From Alentia gelatinosa (lineage: Eukaryota; Annelida; Polychaeta; Phyllodocida; Polynoidae), in contig OX465579.1 in assembly GCA_950022655.1 (NCBI GenBank), positions 49,455,950 to 49,519,949 of the forward strand: DNA of 64,000 bases, given 5' to 3'. The notes below the pieces were generated by a model that saw only the letters and a list, made by a program, of their open reading frames with translations, was not told the origin of the DNA and did no database searches. A program made the translations under genes and the position numbers. The first letter of the stretch is position 1, and every line of letters starts with the position of its first letter. Shown here piece after piece: positions 41,861 through 54,600 of this stretch.

Positions 41861-42234
41861 TACCGGTGATACCCTGGCTTAGAGACATTGTTTTAACCTC
41901 ACAAACACCCAACTGACGCCTACAGGAGCCTACGCAGGCTACCAGTCTACCTGCCTCACACACATACCCTAAACAAGCAATCTAGATAATCTGGAGTGTT
42001 GTCCCCACATGGTCCCGTTAGATTTGATAAGGTGTCCCTCCAAAGTGTTTCAAAATGTTCTCGTTCACTCTCGATCTCTGGCGATGATAACAAGCGTTGG
42101 AAAAATATTTTTGTTAGCTTTAACTCTCTCATAACTTTCATTAAATTCCAAAAAGTACCAGGTTTTTCCCATATGTCCCTCCAGCAGGGTTTAGAAGCAT
42201 TTTGGACCGAAACAAGAGCTGAGTTTGCATTTTG

Positions 42235-42662
42235 AAATAGAATATTGGCCTTTAAAGCCCAAATTAGCAGGTGGACGCTTTTAAAACTCAATATAAGGTC
42301 TACTAATAATTAATTACTATGATAACAAGGAAACCTCCCAGGAGTTGGCAGGAATTGGAGATATAGGGGATGGGGAAAAGGGAGGTGTGGGATAACATAG
42401 GAGAAACTTACTGGAGTTTTGTGCATATATCCTACAAGTCTTTGATTACTGGGCCTGTCAGGTGTTTGGGGAAGTTCACAAAGGAGTTTGAGGTCCATAA
42501 TCAAAGACTTGAGCAAGTCTAGGGAGAGACCAGGCCAAGGAGTTCTTATAAATGGACATGTGACTAAAAGAGTCCCCCTCCCCCCCCCCCCTCCTCCAAC
42601 TTAAATGACTTTAAAAAAAAGAAGATCCATGTCAAAATACTAAACAAGGATACAAAGGTTGA
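42235..42662 (-). repeat. Dispersed repeat F, copy 2 (inverted)
   Basis: Reverse complement of 27540-27955, with a C-rich tract near 42575-42593 in place of the G13 tract. Confidence 0.6.
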
Positions 42663-42995
42663 TATGGCATTGCCATATTTTCGGTTGTACAAAGTTGGTC
42701 AGGACATGCAGTTTATCCTACCCCTAATATAAAATCCCATAGGCTTAACATTGAGTTTCTGTATGCCACGCTGACTGGCATACAGAGTTTAATATGACAC
42801 TAGTGGCATACAGAATTGTTATTGTTTATTATTCCAAAATCAAGGAGATAATATCAAGACCTGATTCGTTTTAATCATCCGGTTTTATGATAGTATCCTC
42901 TGTATAATTATGCACGGTTCTTGAATATTCAATTAACCCCATGAGGCGGTGATGGTGATGGTAGGCAGGGAGGGATAAGATATAGGGATTGAGGC

Positions 42996-43166
42996 CAGTA
43001 GTTGGGTGTAGGGGTAGGGGTAATTAGTAGGTCAGGTCTGCTACTCACTAAACTCGGCTAACGCCTCGTGTAGTAATACACAACCTGCCCATCGTGGCAT
43101 AAACATTGACAAGGCTAAATCTCGTTTGGTTTCTATTAATTACCCCTACCCCTACACCCAACTACT
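42996..43166. mobile_element. Nested 171-bp inverted-repeat element with hairpin apex
   Basis: AGTAGTTGGGTGTAGGGGTA plus GGGGTAATTA (42996-43025) is the reverse complement of 43137-43166. The interior carries an imperfect hairpin (about 43022-43092) with apex ACTCGGC-TAAC-GCCTCGT, like hairpins P2-P4. Confidence 0.6.
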
Positions 43167-43324
43167 TCTCGCTTGGTGTCTCCAGCTTTAGGGACTATGG
43201 TGGACCCCTTGACCCATATCATTGCAAAGCCTCTATATTAATACTATTTTCTGTTGATAATTTTCAACATGTCTTACTTGTATTGAGTTTAAATGCATCA
43301 ACTCGCTAATTGGTCCTTTAACAG
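43164..43324. repeat. Inverted repeat G, right copy
   Basis: Near-identical reverse complement of 40917-41077, including 'GGGACTATGGTGGACCCCTT' and 'ATTTTCAACATGTCTTACTT'. Confidence 0.7.
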
Positions 43325-43884
43325 GTTCGGTTTCGTATTTATCCTACCGCATCTCACCGATATACAGAGAATATTTGTAATTATCCATGTTAGTAGTTAT
43401 CAATGCTGCCGGATCTACTTTCATTATCTTGTCCCTGATTGGTCTGTTTATTATTCACCTCGGTGCATAAATGACACTTTATCCAACGCTATGTCAAATA
43501 CATTGAGTTAATGTTAAACCTATGGCGTTTTTTATTAGGGGTAGGATAAGGCACGCGGTTGGGTGGCTATACTAGGCTCAGAGGCATGCCGTGTATCCTT
43601 TATATAATTATTCATGATTCTTGAATATTCAATTAATCCAAAGTCAAACCAAAAAATTATAAAACTATAAGATATTGCATTGCCATAAAACTTGTCCAAA
43701 AGAAATCTATCTGCACTTACTTATGGCACCATCTAGTGTTGGTTGACCAAACTACAAGCTCCATGTTCAAAGTGAGGCTGAGCTTCAACCAGATATTCAG
43801 TGTTATAAGGATATAGGTATTAGGCATGTGCCAATAAGCTTGGAGAGTGATATGAACTACAGAGTCCTCTGGGAGAACATGACT

Positions 43885-44545
43885 GCATTACAATTCAAAG
43901 ATGCCTGATACCATACCCCCCATGCTATGAAATTTGGCAAAAATACATGAATATCATGCCAAATACAAGTTCAACCTAAATAATGACACTTCCTAGAGGG
44001 TAAGCAACTGTCAGTGCCACTTATGGAGATGGTAAATGTTACACCAATGCTTCCTGTTAATCAATATTGAGAAACTTCTGTTTCAGTATGCCCATTCCAA
44101 CCCCCCCCCCCCCCCCCCACTTTCAACAAATACTTGAATATCTCTGTAAATATAGAATCTACCTAGAAAATTCCACTTCCTAACACCTAACTGTTTTTTA
44201 TTCTCTTTATCTATGAGGCATATTATATTATGATTCAACCAGTTTAAGGGTTAGAAATATGTGCATAAAGGAGTTCTTAAAAATGGACCTGTAACTACTA
44301 AAGTTCCCCCCCCCCCCGCCCCCCCCCCAACTGAATTCACTATTTTTTTTAAATACATACCAAAATACTAAATATCAAAACTGTAAGGCATTGTACCACC
44401 ATAAAACCTTCTTTCCAAAACAGAAATCATAGTCCTATCTGTACTTAGTGAGCTATAAAAAGCAAAAATGTAGTCAGGACACCAAGTTACTCTACAAGCA
44501 TGTGTACTACAGTAACAGTAGGCTATAGCCATAACCTAAAGCAAG
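43885..44545 (-). repeat. G-tract dispersed repeat E, copy 2 (inverted)
   Basis: Reverse complement of 26405-27030 over its whole length. The homopolymer sites read C18 (44101-44118) and C12-G-C10 (44306-44328) on the plus strand. Confidence 0.7.
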
Positions 44546-44849
44546 GTAGAACTCTTAATAGAGGGGAACATTGTCCCCCCTTGGCCTAGGGGTGCTCTTA
44601 AGCAGGGTATCCCAGAAGCGAAGATTTATTGGCCTTTAAAAGGTCAAATGAGTGGGTGGATGCATTTAAAGCTCAATACAAGTACATGTAGCTTAAAGCG
44701 GTGATTCCATCGAGCACCCGAAACTTGCCAAAATGAAAATCGGAAGATTTCGTATTTAAGCATACATTTTTTCTGGTAATTTCGGATGTGTATACGATTT
44801 ATCCAGCCACTTTAAATATTAACTCCCCCCCCCCCCCCCCCACCACCAT

Positions 44850-45290
44850 TATGAAATTAGGCCAAAATACAGGAATATCCTTTCAAATAGGTTTCACTTA
44901 AATAATGACTGTAAATTAATATGGAGTAAACATCTGTTTTGGGTATGCTCATTCCACCCAAATCCTCCCCACTTTTATCAAATACTTTAATATCTCTGTA
45001 GACCTAGAATCTACCTAGAAAATTCCTAGCATCCACTGGTTTTTTTTAAAATGAGGACATATTACCTGAACAGTTCCCCCCTACCCAACTGAAATGTCTT
45101 TTTCTATAGCAAAATATTAAAACTAAGGTATTGTATGGCCATTAAACCTGGCCATACAAAATGGAAATCATATTCCTATCTGTACTTGGTGAGCTATAAA
45201 AATCAAAAATATGGTCAGGTCACCCAGCTACTCTACAAGCAGGTGTATTTCAGGAGGCCATTGCCGTAACCTAAAGACCACCCGCTAATA
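44850..45290 (-). repeat. G-tract dispersed repeat E, copy 3 (inverted, diverged)
   Basis: Same block order as copy 2 ('AATACAGGAATATCCT', 'GAATCTACCTAGAAAATTCC', 'CATATTCCTATCTGTACTTG', 'AGGCCATTGCCGTAACC'), but the homopolymer sites are short. A separate C17 run lies just before it near 44825. Confidence 0.55.
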
Positions 45291-45299
45291 ATTTCCCAG

Positions 45300-47430
45300 A
45301 CTGATTCCACTGAATTAATGTGCTGTAATGAGACAACAAAAATGAACAATGGAAAGGGGGAATATGCTACACTGATCAAGCCACTTATTCTCAACGATTG
45401 GACCAAATAACACGAAAGAATCAGAACACTGTTGAAATACATTTATTACGTGCTATTTTGTCAGATACTTTTCTTTTCACACATAATATTCTTGTCAGAT
45501 TTCAATAAGGGTAGATTTTATATCTGAAACGAACTACACGAAGTACAATGTTATGCTGAGTACCTTTGGTATTGCTTTCTCGTCATATTTTACGACACCC
45601 AAAACATGGAATATCCTGTAATAAGGGGGAGTGCCATTTTTGTGCATGCTGGCAACTTTGTATTGAATACATAAATCATTGGATAATAAACGTGTGTTAT
45701 ATTGTTGGTAAAATAAATACATGCTATTGTATATAAAATAATTTCTACGTTTCAATAAATTTACAGATTCACAGATCTTGTAGGCGCTTTATAAAATGTC
45801 ATTTACACAAATATAAGAAGAGCTCCCATGACTTCTGAAGATCTATATATTTACAGGCATGTCAGTTTTCTGGGAATCTCTGGTTTTGCGGTATTTTCTG
45901 TTCTAAATAAATCCATTAACAGATGATGTAGGTTGGCCAGGACTAGGAGCACATGTCGGGAACACAAGCCCTGACGGCTGATTGCCGCCACCAGAAGCAG
46001 GCGGCCGATTGCTGCCACCGGGAGCACAAGTCCCCGTGCTGAGTTATAGACCAGCAACCCCCTATATGTTCTCAGTGGCATTTAGCCATTGGGATTTCCC
46101 CGGAACACTCACTGTTTGAATGGTTGTTGCTATAGGCTATCAAAAAGAATCTGGAAACCCGGAAACTAAACCTGTGTCGGGAGTGTGAGGAGAGCCATGC
46201 CTGGAGCTCAAGCACCTGACCTGTATTCTTCCCGCGTCTGCCTAGACTTGATCAAGCCTTTGTAGACATCCATAAAAATATTAAACTAGTTTCTTCGAAA
46301 CTTGAACATAGGTATCCTTAATAAAGACAGATTGTATAAAATGGGAATAGGACCAGCCAATGTGAGCATTTATAAGAAGTAGAATGTTGATGATAGGGCT
46401 ATAATTATTTTCGTTCCCCCCCCCCCCCCCCCCCCCCCCCGTAAACCTTGCTGACACCCCTGTATTTATTAGCTGTCGCTGTTACTAAATTTATTTTTAT
46501 TTGAATTGATGAACTGTGTGTTGAAAGACATACATACAAAATTTTCTTGGGAGAATGGCAAATAGCATTCTGAGTGTTTATATCTATATGTATCGCTCTC
46601 AAACCACAGACTCGAATAGAAACACCCTAATAGACGTAAGCTTTAACACTTCACTCCCACAATGTTTAATCACCGTGAGCACCATTTAAAGTTGGAGCCT
46701 CTATCACTAGCAAGCTCATGTGTAATATATAAGTGTGAACGCAAACTGGTTCAAACAAAAAACTAACAGTATCCATGATATACATTTAATATAGGCTTTT
46801 CAACTTCGAGGTGACTACTGAATATAAAGGGCAATAAGAGTATCAATATATCTATTGTATCATATATACCTTTGTCTCCTAATTATACAAATTGCAGACC
46901 ACAATACTCTGTGAACTTGATCTTTAGTGAATGTAAACAAATTATACAATGCCAGAGAATTATTTAACATTCAATAACACCAAGTCGACTTTCCACACCA
47001 GCTGTGTATGAAGATAATCTGTCGGATAAAGTCGTAACAAAATAAATGAAAATCTACTTGATAACGAAACATAATAGTAGATACATTTCATCATATCGAA
47101 AGTACGGTACACGACTATAAATATATAAAATATATTCTCAAATCAAATCCAAATAAATATACCATTTCTATATGAATATAGGCGAATATCGCCATTTAAA
47201 TATCAGTAAAACAAGAACCGAGTTTCTATTTCAGGCATAATTTGATACTTCAATTTTGAATTCGATCTATATTTTCGCTGTGTGGATATGTATATATGAA
47301 TAAAGGTAATGAACAGGCGATAGTGGAATAATATTTTCATAATGGACTTTTCGCTCGTCTAACAAAGTTGCAACTTTAACTTGGGAATACAGCTTAACAT
47401 TGAGCTGTGTACAACAAGGCAACATATGGA
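45300..47430. other. Non-coding stretch between repeats and the mucolipin 3' side
   Basis: Contains a GC-richer 120 bp with repeated 'GCCACC.GGAGCACAAG' phrases (about 45950-46035) and a C26 run (46415-46440). No gene seen. Confidence 0.3.
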
Positions 47431-47431
47431 T

Positions 47432-47494
47432 CTAATCTTTTTCATCGTCTGCTTCACCTTCGGATACATCCACTGATCGCACTCTTTGGATTAA
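47432..47494 (-). CDS. Candidate last exon of the mucolipin gene
   Basis: A pyrimidine-rich acceptor (GGTTTTCAG) precedes a 20-codon frame ending in TAG: 'LIQRVRSVDVSEGEADDEKD'. An acidic short tail would suit a channel C-terminus. It begins in phase 0, whereas the last firm exon (51782-51610) ends in phase 2. Either one more exon lies between 47500 and 51600 or this call is wrong. Confidence 0.25.
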   Translation of the reverse strand, partial: LIQRVRSVDVSEGEADDEKD

Positions 47495-47499
47495 CTGAA

Positions 47500-50400
47500 A
47501 ACCAAACCCTTCGAAATCGGTGCGACAATACATTGAACATGGATTCCATTTCTTATGCCTTGAATATCAGAGCATTGATCTGTTGTTCCTACATAAAATC
47601 ACCTTACAAAGACTTTTCGGGGCAGTGCCTGCACTGCTTATTCGGACTGGCTCACCTACTATGTTTGATTTTAAAAAACAACCAAAAATGTCTCCTCGCC
47701 AAATGACTTATCTTCAGAGCCAATGAGCTTATCGATGTTTGGATGAATCATGTTAATCCCAGGTAAGACTTTGAGACCTGTTTACCTGAGATTTCTGAAT
47801 TTGAGACATAAGATCATGATCATCCATCCTGAATACATATCACACTCAGTATGGGTGAGTCATATACGTACTTTGGATTAAGATTTTCACTATAGGTTTG
47901 GAGTGGTCTCACAGATATATACATTTGTTAAGTGTTGATCAATCTCGTAGTCTCATCAGGATGAACTGAACATGTCATCTCCTCTCTCTCCTCCCTGAAA
48001 TGGCAAAATGCAAGATTTAATTGCTCTTCATTGTGACAGTACAGCTATCAACTATTACAGGCCATAACTGCTATTAAAAATGTTGGGGGAAAATAAGACC
48101 TACCTAATTGTCTTTCTATTAAAGATTATATAGGACGCCCTAGATTTATACAAATTATTCATCTCCTATATTTAATAATCGGTCTCTAATATTAGAAGTA
48201 GATTTTTTGGTAACGCACATTCGCCATTGAACTTATATTCTGTACATTAGATATTAAAAAGGTTATAATCGCATATGATTTAGTGTTAACCACACCGGTT
48301 TGTTATATAATTATAAACTTAATGGAAAACTGTCAAAACAGTATCACCTAGGTTATTTTGGAATAACTTGAAGAAACACTTAACAGTAAAAGCTCCAAAG
48401 GGATCTTGCGTTTTAAAATACAACTCAAATAAAATACAATGGCCTACATAATATTCTAAAAATCTACCGACATAAAGCAAAACAAAATATTCCTGGATAA
48501 GCAATCAAACTTCCACAGTATATATCTCTTTAAATCTACTTATGACCTAGTATATCTCGCTTGAAATATGTTTTTGGCCTATATATTCTATTATATTTAA
48601 GTGATCCAACGCAATTTGATAAAAAATGTTTAATTATTGACTTGGATACGATGACACGCTATCCCAGCAAAAGCTAAACATGATTGCAAAACTAAAACAA
48701 ATTTTACACCCGTTATCAGATCTTTCATTATTATCACATGTCAATATTACATTCGGTATATATATAGAATCTGAAACATGGTTCCCAACTAAATCGTTAT
48801 TTTTTTAAATATTTTTTTGTGGGGGGGGGGGGGGGGGTTGAACGGATTCTCTTGTTGCACCTTGACTAGACCAACTATATTAGTTATCTTCGGTACTGCC
48901 TCTAGTAATTAGTCTTATACACATGGGCAGTGGCAGCTCCTGGTGCCTAAAGTTAAAAACACTTCATCACCTTTACTCTTCCAGTATCGACCTAGTGCGA
49001 AACATATCCAAATGCATGTTGACATGAACATGACATACGGTTGAAATCAACACAAAATGTGTTTCAAATTAACTGGAAATATGTATACTTTTGCCGGGAA
49101 GGTACGGCGGAAAAAAGACCTACGACATGTAAAGTCTTGGCCTGAGGGAATTGCAAAGTATATCTATTAAGCAGTAATTGATATTGTAGTGAACACTGTG
49201 ATTCACCAGAGACCTGAGCCCCAGAGGTGCTAGCGGGGTTTTCGCGGGGCTGTGGGAATCTGTGTGATGTGATATCACACAAGCCCCGATGGAGCAAGAG
49301 TGAGCGCTAGGGCGAGCTTTACCCCGGTGAAATCAAGCTGGTGATCCCGCTACTTGTGCGTGGATACCTATCAGGCCTCCAGCATACTCGCTTGGAGCTG
49401 GGTTTATTATAATCTCATAGTCATAATGCAGTAGATAGCTAGACAGAAAGGCAACAACCCTGGAAGACATTTATGACCAGTTCATTGAATCAAAGAATAC
49501 TTTATGTTTGTGCTCTGTGATTCCTCTTCGTGTTGCCAATTATAATAATCAATATTTATCTTCAGCTCTTGCTTATACGTCATCTACTCCTCAATGTCCA
49601 GGTGATTGTATGTGTAGGTGGAAGGCTATACAGGTCGGGCGTATAATATTCTGTTCACATCTATGGAGTATCATGATTCTACTTAAATGTTGTGTAGTTT
49701 TCCATAAATACTCCAAGAGGGTGAACATTGGGGAAAAACACAATACCCAACGAGCGACGTCGTTGGGTTTCTGTTTTTGAATTGTCCACATAAGTGCGAT
49801 ATAATTGGAAAGTCTTACAACAATTGGTAGTGTTCCTATACTGTGCCTATCAATTTTATATAAGAAAATCCAGTTTTCCTTTGTGCAAGCGATCAGACGT
49901 CACCTCTGACCATTGTTTTGGATATTGTTATCAAGCAGTGCCAATGTTTTCTTAGAATTTCCATTAAATATGTATACCCATTTCTTAGCACGAAATTGAT
50001 AGTTCCAATGAAGTAATTTATTGACTCACTCTAGCACGTTTGATTCTTAACATTCTGTCTTTAATAACCTTTACTAGAGATGCGGTTGTTGTTAAGAATA
50101 CTCCCACACTCTTGAGTATAGCAACAAAATGGCGCTGTAGGGTTGGGTATTTCTTTCCAATAATACTTCTTTGTCTAGACTTTTTCAGGTATGGGATAAT
50201 AAGGGACTCTAGGGGTATGCCATATTTGGTAAGAAGCCGCGTTTTATGTCCTATCATGATACCTGAGAGTGCCCAGATTACTCCGTCACAGGGAGGCACC
50301 GTTGCGATCCCACCAGTCAGTGTCCCTACTGAAGGGGTCACCTAGACTATGACCAGCACTACCCCGAGCGAACACTTCCCGCCTGTTGACTGCCTGCTCA

Positions 50401-50820
50401 CTCGTGGCGTTATCTGGCGGTGTATTCCTGAAGGTAACTGGGCTCTTTATGTTTATCATACAAGGTTCCTGTTTTGATTTGTGATTAACCGTTAAATCTT
50501 TGTAAATTTTCTTCAAGAAGGTAGGAAGTTGTTGGATTGATGGGGGTCATGTTTTCAATATCCAGGTGATAGCTAGATATGTGTTCCATTAGTTCTCTAA
50601 TACATGTAGCTAATTTGTTGATTTCAAATTACCCTTCAAATCTCTTACCATATACCTTGATACCTCCTGATAGCCGGGATTCCATGTATTCCTTTAATTT
50701 ACAATACGCTATAATTCTAAATTTCTCTCTTGTAAACAATATATTTAGAAATATATAAGAAGGTGCTCTCGTATTTTCAATTCCTGCATCATTCGTCGAC
50801 AATTGCATGTTTTTGAAGTT
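47500..50820. other. Non-coding stretch
   Basis: A G17 run lies near 48821-48838. A GC-richer block (49205-49410) holds a short palindrome (GTGTGATGTGATATCACAC). Open frames on both strands at 50018-50516 show no domain I can name. Confidence 0.3.
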
Positions 50821-50824
50821 CATT

Positions 50825-51335
50825 TAAAGGCATATCCTACAATTCACAGTGGCGCCGCCTATTGATTCTTAGATATTGTCAATTATTAGTCAAAACTGAT
50901 TCTTGGTGATTCACCTAATTCTAATGAGTAAATTTAATGTTTTGTCCAGTTAATCCAATCTTAATAGGTAAAATCGACCAATTGATATTGGCTTGATTTA
51001 CAAAAGGAAATGTACTGAAAAATATGTTGGTCTTTTTTTTCAATTCTTTCAAAATCAAGGATGGTGACCTATAATCTTTATAACCTAAATGTGTAGTACT
51101 ATACATCTACTATATTCTGTGAAAGTTTGAGGAAAACTACATGGGCTTTTACTATGTGAAATGAAACTTTTTAGAATTGCAATATATTCTAATTTGAAAC
51201 TATCATATCAGTCTCTATAAGAAAATCTAGCATGGTGACCCCCGATTTTAAGTTAGATTAGCGTTCTACAACATTTAGAGGTCATCATATTCAATTTTCA
51301 TGAAAATTACATGGGTTTTTTACTTTACAAACCAA
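50825..51335 (+). repeat. Dispersed repeat D, copy 2
   Basis: Same order of blocks as 1430-1850, with a longer 5' half. It lies downstream of the last firm mucolipin exon. Confidence 0.6.
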
Positions 51336-51609
51336 ATCATCCGATATACCTTTAATGATAGAAAATTCTTCTTTTTAAAAAGAAATTTCAAGTCACAAAC
51401 ACGACAATAACAAACTCACCAGGTAATCCCGGGGGTTTTCTATTCAATTAAAAAACGCTTTCTATTATTAGAACATTTTTCTATTCAGACAAAATAAATT
51501 CAGAATTTTTGATGGAAGACAGCAGTAAACTTGCAAGTTTTAATACTTGAGCACCCTCTTACAGCCATCAACAATTGTTTAACTTCACTGGTCATAGGGT
51601 TAAGTTTAC

Positions 51610-54600
51610 CTGTTACAGCAGGTGCACCTCTCGAAGCAGTTGAGCTGACTAAGGAGGCTAGGCCTGTCGTGGTAATTTGACGGGTGGTCGTCGCTCCGGT
51701 AAAGAGGTGAACTGGGGTCGTCTGGGCATTCGTCCACAAATTTCATAAGCGTGTTCTTTGGGAACCCATGCTCATAATAATACTGGAACATATTTAGACA
51801 TAATTTGAATATTTTACAGAAAATATACTAAATTAATTAAAAGATATTTTACACGTGGCTAAGATGTTCACTTGGTAGCAGCTACCGTTTATGTGAGCTT
51901 GAATCTGTTTTAGAGCTACGTCACACACATACACAAAAGAAAAACAACAAGATTGCTTTCATTTGAACTATCAATCAAAATATTTAGAGAAAATATTCTG
52001 GGGCAAAGGGAACTCATCTAATTGCCTGTTTATAATTGTATTATTTTTGACATAGAAATAACTGTTTACAATCTTATCTACGCCACCACGGACAATAACA
52101 TAATTTTTACTTGGTAGATCCAGAAAATAAATGTCCATTATACATATCATGGTAAATCTGAGGAATATGAAATAATTTCAGATTATTAACTCACTATAAA
52201 GTGATGGGAGCTTACTTTGATGGTTTCGTAGGCGTCCATGATGACGGAGATGAAGACAGAGAGCACGACGTAGATGAAGAGTGAGATGAAGAGGTAGAGG
52301 TATACACGGCTATAGAACCACACGTAGTTGTTCTGATTGTTACCAATGATGGAGAAGGTGACAAACATATCGTCACCATTCACCAGCGAGAAGAGACACT
52401 CTGACGCCGTGCTGATCTCCCGGAACTGAATTAAACAACACAGGGATGAAAGTCGGGACTGAGAAAAAAGATCGGAAATTAAAAAAGGTTAACAAAAAGA
52501 TTAATTCATAACATAGATATTTTGGAACAGAATGGCTATGGATCGATATATATATTCTAGTGTTGCCAGTGTATATGAAACGACGGATTTCCATCAATTG
52601 TCGGAAAACTTGCACCCCTGACAACAAAACAGGTTAGACTAAGATACGTTATATATCATAGATAGGTATATATTAAGGTGAATATTAACGGATTTTCCAA
52701 AGTAACATACTTTTACAGAGAGATACCAGTGAGGTCTAGAAATGAGTCGAAACTGTGTTGAGTCCTGCTTCCCTCTATTCTGTAGCTCTAATATGATGAA
52801 AATCAATGCTATTAGAAAAAAAGGAAAAGCGAAGGAAATTTTCCATTTTGGTAGTAACATTTCTTACTACTAACGTATCTTGACTTGACTCAAGGTGAGT
52901 CTGAGGTGAGAAGATGTACACTTCACATTAACGGTTATTCATTACCTTCATGTGGAATGGACCCAGCACAACCCATCCGCAAAAGGCAAAGCCCAGGTAG
53001 AACACTATGGCACACAGCAGGAAACGCAATACATTCGGGGCAGATTTCTTCAGTGTCAATATTAAAATCTGCAACGAAAATACGTCTATCCTGAGTACAA
53101 TTAAAATATGCACACTCACAGGTGATGCTAGGTAATGGTATGCAGATATCCATGGAATCTAAATTACATCACTGAGACTCATTGTTTTCTTTTTGAAATA
53201 TGATGTTATGACTAAAAGCTCAATATGAAGGAAGACCGCTAGGGAGACCCACACAGAAATCATGTGCAATTGGCCCGCCGGAAATGACATCTCTGTCCAG
53301 TACCTAGGCTAGAAGTTTCATATACAGTTTCCAATTCTAGTAGTAGTCCATATTTACTTTGAATTTGATATTGAACCACCAACGTACATTGTACTTCTCG
53401 AAGAACCCGAGGTATCTGAGCACACCGAACCAGACAAGCAAACTGGCAGTTCCAAGCGTGGCCCCGCAGAGCTCGTAGCTGTTCGCTGCCTGGAAAGATG
53501 ATACATATCATTTATGAGGACCATGCAAGAAAGAAGCTCAAAAAATATCGTCCAGATCTCAAATAACGTGCTCGTTTCGAAACTGAAAGCTTGGAAACGG
53601 CTAGACAATAAGTCCATATAATGGATGGAGAAGAGAAACTAAAAGTTTGAATACCTAAATGTCTCAATGTTTCAGTTTCCGACACTTCTGGAATGGACAC
53701 TATATTTTTTTCATCTTTTTTTTATTCAAGTAAACAGACATGTTATAAATATATTTCAATTATCTAATATACAATGGGATTAATACCGTGCTATCTTGAT
53801 TAATATCGAGAGTGAAAATGTATGCTTTTAAATTTGTTGGAAATTTGAACAAGTTAATCTTTTTACTTCAGTGATTTACCCTGAAGAAATGCTGTGAAGT
53901 AAGTAGAAGTTGGATATTCGATAAACTGCATTGTTATTGTTGAGTGGTTGCCTCATTATTTGATTTTGATGAGGCCATATAAAATTTAGTGCAAGGATAT
54001 TTTTCTTATCTCAATATACATGATTTGTTTTAACTAGATATTGTTACTGGGATTAAATCTAAGGTTATGACATCATATTTTGATATGGGGAACATGTACA
54101 CTTTGACAATGTGTATTTATTTTCCAAAATTACATAATGGTTAGATATGTATATACAATCTAATATTAGGGGTTATTGATTATAGCTTAAGAAACGTCAA
54201 AAGGATGTATTATTAATGTGTGAACAGTACTACTAGGTTGTATCTTTTCATTAGATTATTGCCTTCTTAACTAATTTCTTAAGCACATGAACGATTCATC
54301 ATAATAGATAGAATGGTGTACCTATCATTTAGTATCTAGACCCTCATATGTTATTCATAGTTACACGAAGTTAGGAATCTATTGTGTGAGTATAACCTGC
54401 AATCCCTACCTTCAATCCTATCTGATTTTTAAGGTACAAATTGATAGAAAATCAATTAGGAAGTTTTATGCAAAAGTATACACGACAGTGCATAAGATAT
54501 CACGTATCATAATCTGTGAAAACTGTGAAAACAAGAAATGAATATAAGTAAATATATGTAAATGTCTACAGCAATGTCAAATTACTGAAAAAGAACCGAA

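Larger units (their letters stand above)
42713..43549. mobile_element. Non-autonomous DNA transposon, TIR TTATCCTACCCCTAATA
   Basis: The left end TTATCCTACCCCTAATATAA continues to 'CATAGGCTTAACATT'. The right end (43508-43549) is its imperfect reverse complement, 'AATGTTAAACCTATGG' to 'TTAGGGGTAGGATAA'. The same left end with its sub-terminal 100 bp occurs at 56366-56473 and a right end at 56077-56108. Inside lie the nested element 42996-43166 and inverted repeat G (43164-43324). Confidence 0.6.

Noticed and set aside
50018..50516. Overlapping 76-107 codon frames on both strands
   Set aside because: Both strands are open at once and no domain is recognisable; not supported as a gene.
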